Shown in pieces: positions 52,147 to 61,237 of a stretch of DNA of 64,000 bases. Made by a program: the position numbers and the translations under genes. The DNA lies in NCBI GenBank assembly GCA_015233565.1, contig JADFXM010000016.1:1-64000 (forward strand), written 5' to 3'. Origin of the DNA: Candidatus Rifleibacteriota bacterium. GTDB taxonomy: Bacteria; Muiribacteriota; Ozemobacteria; Ozemobacterales; Ozemobacteraceae. The notes under the pieces were generated by a model. That model was not told the DNA's origin and ran no database searches. It worked only from the letters and a program-made list of their open reading frames with translations. Each line of letters opens with the position of its first letter. The first letter of the stretch is position 1.

Positions 52147-52411
52147 AGTCTTGCAGAAGAGTCACGCAATGGTTTATTTTTTTGTGATATAATCTTAATT
52201 TATTTTCTTACCATGCCGATTAAATGAAAGGAATCTTATTCATGCTGTTTGCTTTGTTGTCGAAATCAATTGGAAGTCTTTTTTTTAGAAATTTTTTTAT
52301 CTGTATCATGAACTTGTTTTTGTCGGTTTGGGTTATCAGTTGTGGCATAGGGAAATGAATTTGGATGATCATCATTTAATATGATGATTCGCCAAAAAAT
52401 GGAGGCCTCGC

Positions 52412-54799
52412 TTGATCGGCGTTTCCGATCTCGAAATTGGAGCTGGTGTTCGCCGGGAACTATCAGGACGGAGAGTAGACCTTTCTAAACTGAAAAGTCA
52501 GGTAAACCAAGGTGATGTAACGCTTTCCGGTGAGTTGGTTTTTGTTGGGTTAAAGAAGACCAACGAAGAAATCTCTATTGAGATTAAGTTTCTTGAAAAT
52601 CGCTTGCGATTGATTCGGGGCGTGAAATCGCTCCAATTTTCTTTTGATAATTGGGTTAAAAATGATAGTGGAAAATGGGAATCCACCGGATCTCCTGAAA
52701 AAACTGCCGATGGTGAACTCCCTTCTGAGGGAATGCAATGCCCTTCCTGCCATGTAGTTTTTAATTTTTGTCCATGTTGTGGAAAACCACTCGTGAAGGG
52801 TGAACCAGTAGCTCCTCATTCTCTCGCAAAACCTTCACTGAAGGTATTATCTGGTTCTCTTCTTCCAAAAACAACAACAACTCCCGTTCTCCAAAAACCG
52901 TTGGAATCGAAAACGGGAAAATCGGATTTATTGAGGCCTTTGGTCGCTTTAAAGAAACCACCTCAAGTCGGTGAATCGAAACTGGATTCCGGTTCTACTC
53001 AAATGGTGTTTCCGCCCTCTACGAAATTGGAACCTTTGCCGGGTTTATCAAGGCCCCTGCCAGGAGCGAATAATCCTTCAAGAACAGGCCCTGCAATTCT
53101 TCCTAAACCCTTACCACCTGTCGCCAAAGCAACTTCGCCCATCGTACCACAAAAACCTTCTCTTACCCCAAGACCTGAGGCGCCAAAAATCCAAATTCCG
53201 GCTCAAAGCCGAACTCAACCTCAGGTGCAAACTTCGGCTCCAACCCAACCACCAAAATTGGAACGTCCTTTGCCTTCCCTTCCCAAAAGAGATTTGTCTC
53301 CCAAAGAAAAAACTTTTGGATCGTTGCCCGCGAAGAAAGAATCTGATTCTGGTCAACCCCCGGCAGATGTGCAAGATGAAAGCCTTGATCTTGAAAATCT
53401 TATAGTTCCTGGTAAAGTTCCGGGCGGGAAGAAACCTGAAAAAGTTAGTTTAAAACAACCTGAAGTAATCGAAATATCGGAAACTCAAGAAATTTCAGAG
53501 CCACCTGAAGAAAAACCAGAAGGGCGTCTGGAGGAAAAATTTGAGGAAAGAGAAAAAGAACCTCTGGAAATCACATCCGAAGAAGTTCCCGAAAAAGTTT
53601 CGAAAGAGGCTCCGGAAGCACCTGTGGAAGAATCTCAAACTGAGCTTTCGGAAGAAAAAACCGAAGACTCAGCAGAAGAAATTCCCACTGAAATCCGGAA
53701 AGACGATTCTGCTGAACTTCAAGAAGAGCTTCCAGAAGAGTCTCAAGAAGAGCTTCCAGAAATGAAACCCGATCGGCTTCGTATGGAGGAAAGTCGCCCT
53801 CAGCCCCAGGAACCCTCTCTTGAAGCGCCACCTGAAGAAGATATTTCGGATTTATTGCCACCTCTCAAACACTCAGTATTACCAGCTAAGGAAGAGAGCA
53901 TTATTGAAGATATCGAAGCGCTTCTTCCACCCAAAAAGCCGGTTGTTCCTGCCAAAAAGGCACCTGAAACTGCAAAAGGAACTGGAAAGAGTGGAGGTCT
54001 TCTTGATCTTAATGCGAAACCTCAACTTTTTTCGGACGATTCCTTGGAACTCGATGAATCATTGTTCCCTCCGTTGAAACCGGATGCTCAAAAAACGGAA
54101 GCGCACAAACCAGAGCCTCCAAAAGCTAAAATTCCTTCTTTACCTACTCCAATTTACGACGAACCGCCTGATCTTCCCCCGTTAAAGCCTGCTTCGTCTT
54201 CTGAAGGAGTCGCAAAAGGGAAAGATTCGGGAAAACCTGCGGCCAGGGCTCCTTTGAAGCCAATTCCTTCACCACCCATTGTTGACGACGATACTCCCTT
54301 GCCCCCAATGAAGCCTCAGGTGCAATCACCCTCACCGGTGAAAGAAAAACCTGCGAAAACTCCTGCTGGGACATCTGATCCGTTCGCGGCATTGTTCAGC
54401 CCATCTGGCTCTGATAAAAAAAGTGCATCTCAACATCTTTCTCAGCCAGCATCTTCGCCACCTGCTCAGCCTTCAGCTCCCCCGCCATCTCAGAAAAAAG
54501 CTGAACCAGCGAGCAAGGAATCCCTTGATGATCTTGCTTCCCTTGATTTGGGAATGCTGGATCTCTTCCAAATTCCTTCTAATGCTCAACCTCCAAAGAC
54601 TGGAGCTTCTCAAACCCCCAAACAATCAGCTAAACCAGCTGCTAAACCAGCTAAAAAAGAAGAAATGCTAAATCTTGAAGATCTATTAAAGTTCGGAGAA
54701 GAGCTTCCTGAAAAGGATGGCGAGCCAAAGGCAAAAAATCCAAAAAAAGATGATCCTTTAAGTCTTGACGACTTTGACCTTTCTAAGTTTAAATTATAG
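52412..54799 (+). CDS. BON-like and zinc-ribbon protein with long Pro/Glu-rich region, TTG start (795 aa)
   Basis: Residues about 4-75 resemble a BON domain (VNQGDVTLSGELVFVGLKK, then RLIRGVKSLQFSF), and residues about 108-128 form a zinc ribbon (CPSC...CPCCGKPL). The rest, about 130-790, is low-complexity: Pro/Lys/Ser-rich, then a Glu-rich part (EEVPEKVSKEAPEAPVEES), then repeated short acidic motifs (LDDLASLDLGMLDLF, LNLEDLLKFGEEL, LSLDDFDLSKFKL). TTG at 52412 has GGAGG 6 bases upstream; the nearby ATG at 52399 is in another frame. No signal peptide is present. A cytoplasmic scaffold is plausible but unproved. Confidence 0.75.
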   Translation: MIGVSDLEIGAGVRRELSGRRVDLSKLKSQVNQGDVTLSGELVFVGLKKTNEEISIEIKFLENRLRLIRGVKSLQFSFDNWVKNDSGKWESTGSPEKTADGELPSEGMQCPSCHVVFNFCPCCGKPLVKGEPVAPHSLAKPSLKVLSGSLLPKTTTTPVLQKPLESKTGKSDLLRPLVALKKPPQVGESKLDSGSTQMVFPPSTKLEPLPGLSRPLPGANNPSRTGPAILPKPLPPVAKATSPIVPQKPSLTPRPEAPKIQIPAQSRTQPQVQTSAPTQPPKLERPLPSLPKRDLSPKEKTFGSLPAKKESDSGQPPADVQDESLDLENLIVPGKVPGGKKPEKVSLKQPEVIEISETQEISEPPEEKPEGRLEEKFEEREKEPLEITSEEVPEKVSKEAPEAPVEESQTELSEEKTEDSAEEIPTEIRKDDSAELQEELPEESQEELPEMKPDRLRMEESRPQPQEPSLEAPPEEDISDLLPPLKHSVLPAKEESIIEDIEALLPPKKPVVPAKKAPETAKGTGKSGGLLDLNAKPQLFSDDSLELDESLFPPLKPDAQKTEAHKPEPPKAKIPSLPTPIYDEPPDLPPLKPASSSEGVAKGKDSGKPAARAPLKPIPSPPIVDDDTPLPPMKPQVQSPSPVKEKPAKTPAGTSDPFAALFSPSGSDKKSASQHLSQPASSPPAQPSAPPPSQKKAEPASKESLDDLASLDLGMLDLFQIPSNAQPPKTGASQTPKQSAKPAAKPAKKEEMLNLEDLLKFGEELPEKDGEPKAKNPKKDDPLSLDDFDLSKFKL

Positions 54800-54823
54800 C
54801 AAAATTTAAACTTGGAGAAAAAA

Positions 54824-55282
54824 ATGAGTTTTGTTCACCCCATTGTTATGGTTGTTTTTTTCTATCTGCTTTTTATGCAGAAAAACGCTGGTTTGAAGAT
54901 TGTTTCACTCAAACCTCATGCTCCTGATTTCAAGGATGAACGTAAAAAACTGCTCGATTCTCATCGTAGCATGGCTTATCTTATCCTTGGAATCGGATTT
55001 GTAGGAATGATCGGTGGGGCGCTTGTAACCACTTATTGGCTGGGCTATCAAGTTCCTTTCCAACTTACTTATGGCCATCCCTTTTTCGGCTTACTGATTC
55101 TGGCGGCTCTGATAATCGGTGTAATTCTTGGATTCACTATCAAAGATGTTAAGAAGCCAAAGATCAAAGAACGATTCCTCAACTTTCATTATAATATTAT
55201 TTATGTGGTGGGCGCGTTTGCCATTCTTTCCCTGCTCACAGGCTTGATCGTTCTTGTAAACGGACCGTCGCCGGTTTCCTGA
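54824..55282 (+). CDS. Small multi-His membrane protein, DUF4079-like
   Basis: Four hydrophobic segments with single His residues at their edges: HPIVMVVFFYLLFM, SHRSMAYLILGIGF, GHPFFGLLILAALI and HYNIIYVVGAFAIL. This is the arrangement of DUF4079, which resembles cytochrome b561-type haem-binding membrane proteins; the His could be haem ligands. The product follows the BON/zinc-ribbon protein by 25 bases. ATG at 54824 is chosen with GGAG 7 bases upstream; a TTG at 54812 is part of the same frame. Confidence 0.6.
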   Translation: MSFVHPIVMVVFFYLLFMQKNAGLKIVSLKPHAPDFKDERKKLLDSHRSMAYLILGIGFVGMIGGALVTTYWLGYQVPFQLTYGHPFFGLLILAALIIGVILGFTIKDVKKPKIKERFLNFHYNIIYVVGAFAILSLLTGLIVLVNGPSPVS

Positions 55283-55324
55283 ATTTAAATTTAATTCTGC
55301 CTCTCAAAGAGAGAATCAATTGGA

Positions 55325-55975
55325 AAGCTAAGATTCCTCACTGCGGGCGAATCACATGGAGAGGCTCTTCTTGGAATTCTTGATGGAATGCCGAGAGGGC
55401 TACCTTTGTCATTGGATGATTTCAGGATCCTGATGGAGAAAAGCTGGCTTGGCTACGGAAGGTTTCCTTGAAAAAAAATAGAATCCGATGAGATAGAGAT
55501 TATTTCAGGAATTAGGTTTGGAAAGACAATCGGTTCCCCTATTGGAATGATTTTGAGAAATGCTGACGATCCGAACCATTCTAATTCGATGGCTTTATGC
55601 GGGCACCCCGATGAATATCATCCGATGACCAAGCCATTGCTAGGTCATGCGGATTTGGCTGGCGAATGCAAATTAAATTGCACTGATCTCAGGAAAATCC
55701 GTGAGAGAGCTTCAACGAGGGAAACTGCGATGAAATGGCCTTTCGTTCCCCCCGCAAACTCCTGGAAGAGCTGGAAATAGTTTCTGTTGCTTTAGTTAGA
55801 AGAATTGGTCCGGTTTCTGCGGATTTCCCTGAAACCTATTCTTGTCCGGAAGTCAAGAATTATCTTTCCAATCCGAAAAATTCAAATTTGCAACTCCCGA
55901 TTTGCAAGTGTGTGATAAATGGCGCAAATTAATTGATTCTGCAAAAGAAAAAGTTGACCTCTTTATTACTCGAAA
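55325..55975 (+). pseudogene. aroC: Decayed chorismate synthase gene
   Basis: The first frame reads KLRFLTAGESHGEALLGILD, the diagnostic AroC start, on to GYGRFP then a TGA stop at 55469-55471, where intact AroC has GYGRG.RM.IE. The same frame resumes with KKIESDEIEIISGIRFGKTI GSPIG, then CGHPDEYHPMTKPLLGHADL, RKIRERASTRETAM, and another frame continues RKLLEELEIVSVALVRRIG. A third frame gives VCDKWRKLIDSAKEKVDL. So there is one nonsense codon (a CGA-to-TGA change fits), at least two frameshifts and loss of the C-terminal third. It cannot make an active enzyme. Confidence 0.88.
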
Positions 55976-56040
55976 TTCATCCCCAAATCCAAATTCTCAA
56001 AGTTCCCCTTATTCTGACTTAATTTCAGCAGTGAGACAAA

Positions 56041-56070
56041 AAAAACACCCTATCATCCGGGTGTTTTTCT
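56041..56070. terminator. Intrinsic terminator, serving the minus-strand gene at 56087
   Basis: A perfect 10-bp stem AAAAACACCC (56041-56050) with GGGTGTTTTT (56059-56068) encloses an 8-base loop. The flanking A- and T-runs let it act in both directions. It lies 17 bases after the stop of the zinc-ribbon pilin-like gene. Confidence 0.85.
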
Positions 56071-56086
56071 TGATATGGAGGTTGTT

Positions 56087-56551
56087 TTACTTTTTAGGAT
56101 TGCAATTGGTGCAGATTACTCCGCCTTCAGGATCTAGAAGATACTGGGCTGACGGATTCACTGGGCAAACGGGTTTGTCTTTTAAGTGGGATTTTCCCTT
56201 GGAGTCTGGTTTCAAGAGAGCGTCAAGATCTAGGGTCGTCATTTTTTGATTAGGATTTGCCTTATTAAAACGGTAAATTGCCGCAACGATTTTTTGCCTG
56301 TTGAATTCGCAAGTTCCTGGTTTGGGGCCGCGAAGAGAGAAGAAAATAATTAATCCGATGACAATGGCAATGGCAATGGGAATAACGATACAGGAGGGCT
56401 TAAGAGCACCTTCAGTGGCATCATACTCCTGGGCGCCTTTTGAAAGCTTCCCTTTTTTGGGAAGAATCTCACCACACCTTTTGCAAAGGAGGCAACCCGG
56501 TTCATTTACGGCTTTACAGGCCGGGCAAACAAGTTGGGGTATCCCGGGCAT
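56087..56551 (-). CDS. Zinc ribbon, membrane helix and pilin-like domain protein (154 aa)
   Basis: An N-terminal zinc ribbon (VCPACKAVNE...CLLCKRCGEILPKK, residues about 8-32) is joined by a short linker to a membrane helix (CIVIPIAIAIVIGLIIFFSL, about 54-73). A 75-residue domain follows whose pattern (TCEFNRQKIVAAIYRFNKAN, TTLDLDALLK, DKPVCPVNPSAQYLLD, VICTNC) resembles the globular C-terminal domain of small pseudopilin-like proteins. No prepilin cleavage motif is present, as the zinc ribbon replaces it. GGAATC precedes the ATG. Function unknown. Confidence 0.65.
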   Translation of the reverse strand: MPGIPQLVCPACKAVNEPGCLLCKRCGEILPKKGKLSKGAQEYDATEGALKPSCIVIPIAIAIVIGLIIFFSLRGPKPGTCEFNRQKIVAAIYRFNKANPNQKMTTLDLDALLKPDSKGKSHLKDKPVCPVNPSAQYLLDPEGGVICTNCNPKK

Positions 56552-56768
56552 ATATGATTCCTTTATTTAATTTTCTATTATTTTATTCCCAATTTTCGTC
56601 CAGAATCAACCAAAAATTAAACTTTTTTTTTAAAATCTCAATATAATAGTTGAAAATGGCATTTAAACACATTTTTCTTCATTAAATTATTTCGTAGTAA
56701 TCTTGTTAAATATGCAAAACCTTTCTAACTAATTTTTTTTTGCTTTTTGAATCAAAAAATTTGCTACA

Positions 56769-57986
56769 TCAATTATTTAGATTTTTTCCAAATTCTTCCA
56801 GAATTTGAATGATGTCAGTTTCTGAAACATCGTCTCTGTAAGCTGTAAGGAACATTATCACCGATGGGAAGAGAGCAACAACTTTGGTAGAAGCAATAGG
56901 TTTAGCATCTGCAGAAGCTGCAGGGGAATCCTGGACTCCCTGCTTAAAAGAAAATGCCCTGACAAACGGTGGAAGGGACTTAATTTTCTTTTCGTTGATA
57001 TTGTCTAAATTTGACATAAGGTTGAAAGTATCGCTTGCAGCTTTTTCATCAGGCATTTCAAGAACTACAACACTGACCTTGCTTTCCTCTTTTTTCTCAT
57101 CAAGCGCGTAGATGGCTTCCCAGCCTTGTTTGTCTAAAAAAACCAACGGTCTTTCCGATTGTTCAACTTTCTGGAGCAATAATCCACTTTTTAATAAAGC
57201 TGGGAAAAAACTTTTAATATTTTTCGAGGAAAGGGATTTCGCCTGGATGGGAGTGGGCTCAGTTTTGGTTTTTGAAGCAAGGGAGATTGGTGCAGAAGCC
57301 GAAATAACAGCAGGAGCAGTATTGGAAGCCGTAGAGGTAGCAGCCGAATGGCCGGTGGCGGAGGCAGTAGGGGAGGCGGGGGCAGAAGCTGGGGCGGTGG
57401 CACTGACTTTTGGTTGTGGAACATTCTCCGGGTTGATATTTGCCTCGAGTTCCAGAGTGGAGTTTGCGCTAGGTTTAAAAATAGAGATGACGGGAATTTC
57501 TTCTGCTCCGTCACTGATTTTTGTAAAATGAAGAATTGAGAGTTTGGTTATTCCGGAAATATCTTTTACCAAATTTACTGTGGGATTAACAAATGTATCT
57601 GACCAAATTTCGTTGTATTCACCAAATTTTTTTTCGAGTAGGACAACATCTCCGTAACCTCCCGAGCCGTATGAGAGGGTTGTTACGAGGATTTGAGGTT
57701 CCCCATTTTTCTTGAGATCCATTGTCTTTAGGTTTGAAATTACTTCTCCTCTGGAAACAAAAATTGCTTTTTCTGGTTTTCCATCTGAGGGAATCAAAAA
57801 AAGAGTATCTTGGGTAAGGATTGAATTAGGCATTGGGCTTCTTTTTAGAATTACCTTGTTTCCGTTCGGAAGCTCAAGGGATATTGAGGAAATGATTGAC
57901 TCAACTTGTCCAAACGCTGCAAAATTCATGGAAAGCGGAAAAACAATTAGGTAAAGAATAGCAAAAAATAACTGACTTTTTTTCAT
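56769..57986 (-). CDS. Secreted protein of unknown function with Ala/Ser linker (405 aa)
   Basis: A signal peptide (MKKSQLFFAILYLIVFPLSM) is followed by a beta-rich domain of about 170 residues (GEPQILVTTLSYGSGGYGDV), a Pro/Ala/Ser/Thr linker (PASAPASPTASATGHSAATS region) and a second domain of about 130 residues with KVSVVVLEMPDEKAASDTFN. No family recognised. It could be a periplasmic or surface protein. Ribosome site GGAGA lies close upstream. The neighbouring genes belong to cell-wall and membrane functions but do not define its role. Confidence 0.65.
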   Translation of the reverse strand: MKKSQLFFAILYLIVFPLSMNFAAFGQVESIISSISLELPNGNKVILKRSPMPNSILTQDTLFLIPSDGKPEKAIFVSRGEVISNLKTMDLKKNGEPQILVTTLSYGSGGYGDVVLLEKKFGEYNEIWSDTFVNPTVNLVKDISGITKLSILHFTKISDGAEEIPVISIFKPSANSTLELEANINPENVPQPKVSATAPASAPASPTASATGHSAATSTASNTAPAVISASAPISLASKTKTEPTPIQAKSLSSKNIKSFFPALLKSGLLLQKVEQSERPLVFLDKQGWEAIYALDEKKEESKVSVVVLEMPDEKAASDTFNLMSNLDNINEKKIKSLPPFVRAFSFKQGVQDSPAASADAKPIASTKVVALFPSVIMFLTAYRDDVSETDIIQILEEFGKNLNN

Positions 57987-58061
57987 TCAAATTCTCCGAA
58001 AAAATGGAATTCTTTTTTGAGAATACCAAAATGCAAATTTTTTGAATAAATCTTGTAAGTG

Positions 58062-58103
58062 AAAATCGGGAAGAGTTGGCATAATTGAATTTCTCTTCCC
58101 GAG
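58062..58103 (-). terminator. Intrinsic terminator of the LysM-SLT gene
   Basis: CTCTTCCCGA (58093-58102) and TCGGGAAGAG (58066-58075) form a perfect 10-bp stem around a 17-base loop. On the minus strand it is followed by a TTTTC run, and it lies two bases after the gene stop. Confidence 0.75.
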
Positions 58104-58104
58104 T

Positions 58105-59169
58105 TCAAGCAACTAAACCCTTTGTTTTGCTGTAGAAGCTATTTGCAGCTGAATCTGCAGATCCACTCATGTGACTTCCCCACCAGGATTTTTCTGCTGA
58201 AGTTAGATCCATTCCCAGACACATTTTCAATTTTACTCCGTAACCCACATTTTCAGTCACTTTACAGTTTGATACATAGTCGTCCCAATTCTCGGATGCC
58301 AACTCATGCGAATAGGGGCCGCGATTGTAACCGCAGGCTGCTTTGATTAATTTTTCTGCCCCCCCTGTTCCTCTGGTGGCTGGCCCGTTAAAACATTCCT
58401 TAAGGTATTTTGCTCCAGCGATTACATTTTCTCTTCCATCGTTTGGGTCTAGTCCAACACCTTTGGCTGTTGCCGGCATTAGTTGCATAAACCCTTTGGC
58501 CCCACAAGAGCTTGTTGTTATTGACCCATTGGCTTTTTTATGTACTCCATTAGACTCAATTTCGATTATTGCTTTGATATAATCTTCTCTAGTAATGGGT
58601 TGTCCGAATTTGTTGTTCATTTCAGGAAAACTCCAACCCTGGGCTGCCTGAACTGCTTCGGCAAGCCATGCTTTGAATTCGGGAGTTCGGGTGGTTATTC
58701 CTCCAACTTCGGTTGGGGCAGTCGGATCAGGTGGTGGTCCTCCTGCTTGACCAACAGAAGCTGAAACTCCGGTGTCGGTACTTTGAGAACCTGCTTTTGC
58801 AGCTATTATTGGGTTATCTGGCACTATAAGTTGCCAGCCGGGATAGACCAAATCAGGATTTGTTTTAAGGGAAGGATAACGATTTATGTTCAGTTGGACG
58901 ATTTCGGTCCATCGGGAAGGATCTCCTAAAGTTTTTCCCGCGATTTTCCAGACTGTGTCGCCTTCTTCAGCGGTATAAATCACGGTTCCGGATTTTTGGC
59001 CTTCAGGGGCTGAAGTTGGGGAAGGGTTTGGATTTTTTCCGGGGTCGTGATCTTGAAGGGTTTTTCCTGGATTTTCTTGCCCGGATGCTGAGAAGTTTTG
59101 AAATGTTAAAAAAATGAAGGGTAACAAAACCCAAAATATTATTATTCCTTTATTTATTTTGACTGTCAT
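58105..59169 (-). CDS. LysM-SLT lytic transglycosylase
   Basis: A signal peptide with hydrophobic core IIIFWVLLPFIFLTFQN is followed by a LysM domain (YTAEEGDTVWKIAGKTLGD to YPGWQLIVP, about 65-115) that binds glycan, a Gly/Ser linker, and an SLT domain with catalytic Glu in IIEIESNGV (about 204), then CGAKGFMQLMPATA and CGYNRGP. It should act in the periplasm on peptidoglycan strands. It is smaller and of a different type than the Slt70-like enzyme at 16708. Its terminator lies directly downstream. Confidence 0.9.
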   Translation of the reverse strand: MTVKINKGIIIFWVLLPFIFLTFQNFSASGQENPGKTLQDHDPGKNPNPSPTSAPEGQKSGTVIYTAEEGDTVWKIAGKTLGDPSRWTEIVQLNINRYPSLKTNPDLVYPGWQLIVPDNPIIAAKAGSQSTDTGVSASVGQAGGPPPDPTAPTEVGGITTRTPEFKAWLAEAVQAAQGWSFPEMNNKFGQPITREDYIKAIIEIESNGVHKKANGSITTSSCGAKGFMQLMPATAKGVGLDPNDGRENVIAGAKYLKECFNGPATRGTGGAEKLIKAACGYNRGPYSHELASENWDDYVSNCKVTENVGYGVKLKMCLGMDLTSAEKSWWGSHMSGSADSAANSFYSKTKGLVA

Positions 59170-59309
59170 ATTTCAAGAACCCCTTTTCAGAAATTATATA
59201 CTAAATATATTACGTATGAAATAGAAAAAGTTTCAAATGGAAATAACAAAAACTTGGTTTTTTATTTTGAAACTGGTAAATGTAAAGAGTTAAATGCCAG
59301 GAGGTAAAA

Positions 59310-60020
59310 ATGTTGTCAAAAAAATATAGGAATTTAATTTTTACTTTTTTCATTATTTTTTCCTTGGGAATTTGCACCAATTCCCTTCCTTCTAAAATTT
59401 TTGCCGGAGAACCCCATGCAGAGCTGGCCAAATTTTCCCCTGAAGAGGCCCTTGAGCGATTGTTGGAGGGTCATAAAAGATTTTTGGCCTGTGAACCTGC
59501 AATCAAGGATTTTAAAAAAGCCATTGCTAATACAGCCCAAATTCAGCACCCAAATGCAGTAATTGTAACCTGTAGTGATTCAAGAGTTCCTCCGGAAATT
59601 CTTTTTGATTCTAACATTGGCGAAATTTTTGTTATTAGAGTTGCCGGAAATATTATGGATCCCTATACGATTGGAAGCGTTGAATATGCTGTTCAACATC
59701 TTGGAACCCGATTAATTGTCATATTGGGTCACGCGAAATGTGGAGCAGTGAATTCTGCTTTATGCAAATTACGCGAAGGAAATATCACTTATCTGATGAA
59801 CAAGATAGAACCAGGGATCAAGGAAATCATCAAAGATTCGACAATGTCCGAAGGAGAAAAATTAACTTCTGCTATCAAGAAAAACATTAAATATCAAATT
59901 TCTCAAATGTTGGGGTACAGTCAGGTAATTCAGGAAAAATTTAAAAGTGGGGAACTGAAAATTGCCGGAATGTACTACGATGTTGGAACTGGTAATTTGA
60001 GTATGGAACCTCTTCAGTAA
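59310..60020 (+). CDS. Exported beta-carbonic anhydrase
   Basis: Zinc ligands Cys in VTCSDSRVPP (with the Asp-Arg dyad) and His and Cys in GHAKCGAVNSA identify a beta-class carbonic anhydrase, which interconverts CO2 and bicarbonate. The N-terminus (MLSKKYRNLIFTFFIIFSLG) is a signal peptide, so the enzyme is exported to the periplasm or anchored there. AGGAGG lies 5 bases upstream of ATG 59310. It is not in an obvious operon. Exported beta-class enzymes are less common than alpha-class ones in diderms. Confidence 0.9.
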   Translation: MLSKKYRNLIFTFFIIFSLGICTNSLPSKIFAGEPHAELAKFSPEEALERLLEGHKRFLACEPAIKDFKKAIANTAQIQHPNAVIVTCSDSRVPPEILFDSNIGEIFVIRVAGNIMDPYTIGSVEYAVQHLGTRLIVILGHAKCGAVNSALCKLREGNITYLMNKIEPGIKEIIKDSTMSEGEKLTSAIKKNIKYQISQMLGYSQVIQEKFKSGELKIAGMYYDVGTGNLSMEPLQ

Positions 60021-60172
60021 AAAAAGTTGGTAGTGGAATGATTTTTTTACAGCAATTAATTAGAAATTGTGAAAGTGGTATTTTTTTTTTACAAAATGAA
60101 TTATTAGCTCTGAGGAAATATTTGACAACGTTAATCTTCAAGTTGGAGCGTTAATTGCTTAAGGAATAATTG

Positions 60173-60733
60173 ATGGAAAAAAAAGAAAAAATTTTGATTG
60201 GCATTTTGGGTTTATCATATCTGGAAATAATTATTGCAGTCTTAATTATGACTGGAACGATGATCCCCATTGCCTCCATGCTAGGGTATGGTTACCGCCA
60301 TTCCTCAAAAGATTACCGAAATCTAGCAGCCATTCAACTTTTGGAAAGCACTCTTTCCCAGGTTTTGACTGCTGATTACGATCGCATACCGACTGGCCTC
60401 CTTGTAGCACCGATAAATACTGGTGCGTCTGATCTTCCGTTAGGCGCTGTCGCTTCGGGTGGTTATACTTTTAATTTATCTATTAACGTGGCTGAAATTC
60501 CGGTTTCTTTCTACTACCGCCCCATTAATGTCAGTAACCCGACTTTTCTAAAAAATGACAGTTCTACATGGATTTTCGATCCGCCTACCAGATTGAATCT
60601 TGATAATTCCAACCCTGATCACAAATACAAAGTAAAAAGAGTTATCGGCGAAATCGCCTGGATTGAACCAGATGGTCCTTCCAGAAAGCTGCAAATGGAA
60701 ACTTTTCTTGCCAGATTGAAGGATGATTTATGA
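60173..60733 (+). CDS. Pseudopilin-like protein with N-terminal helix (186 aa)
   Basis: The N-terminal segment GILGLSYLEIIIAVLIM resembles a class III signal of type IV pilins: Glu five residues after the Gly/Leu cleavage point and then a hydrophobic helix, although the leader sequence is not the standard GFTLxE. The rest, about 150 residues, is a beta-rich globular part. ATG at 60173 has AAGGAATAATTG upstream. It starts a packed run of pseudopilin genes and overlaps the next as ATGA. Confidence 0.7.
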   Translation: MEKKEKILIGILGLSYLEIIIAVLIMTGTMIPIASMLGYGYRHSSKDYRNLAAIQLLESTLSQVLTADYDRIPTGLLVAPINTGASDLPLGAVASGGYTFNLSINVAEIPVSFYYRPINVSNPTFLKNDSSTWIFDPPTRLNLDNSNPDHKYKVKRVIGEIAWIEPDGPSRKLQMETFLARLKDDL

Positions 60734-61227
60734 AAAAGAGAGGTCAGGCAATTGTTGTCGTTCTCGGATTTTCAGTTGGTCTTTTACTCTTTGCATTAGC
60801 TTATCTGAATAATATTTCCAATTTCCAGCCAGTAAATCCAAAATTCATGCTTCGTGCCCAAGTGGAACTCCTTGCCGAGGGAATTTCAAACATTGCCGTT
60901 TTGAAATACAAAGAGCTTCCTTCTGATTTTTATTACGCTTATGAAAAGGGAATATTTGCACCTGTTTCTTCGCGAAATACAGATGCTTTGAATACCTTTT
61001 TTGAAATTGACTCGTCCATCGCCTCCAGTTTTTTAAGAGGGACGATTCCAGATCCTAATTTTCCTGATCAAGTTACTCGTAATGCATCTTTTACCACATA
61101 TTACCAAATGCTGAGTAAGAAAAATTATGATTCTGACACAATTTTGATTACAACGATTGTTGAAAAAGATGGATTGAGGCATGAAATCAAAAAGACACTC
61201 TATGCGGCACGTCGCAGGACCAACTAA
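60730..61227 (+). CDS. Short membrane protein, PilX/TadG-like N-terminus (165 aa)
   Basis: The N-terminus MKKRGQAIVVVLGFSVGLLL is one hydrophobic helix with the RGQAI... start common to minor pilin-like (PilX, TadE/G-type) proteins. The remaining 130 residues are a helical-beta globular part without a known motif. It overlaps the upstream gene by ATGA and the downstream gene begins 11 bases after its stop, so these are one transcription unit. Confidence 0.65.
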   Translation: MKKRGQAIVVVLGFSVGLLLFALAYLNNISNFQPVNPKFMLRAQVELLAEGISNIAVLKYKELPSDFYYAYEKGIFAPVSSRNTDALNTFFEIDSSIASSFLRGTIPDPNFPDQVTRNASFTTYYQMLSKKNYDSDTILITTIVEKDGLRHEIKKTLYAARRRTN

Positions 61228-61237
61228 AGGAAGAAAA

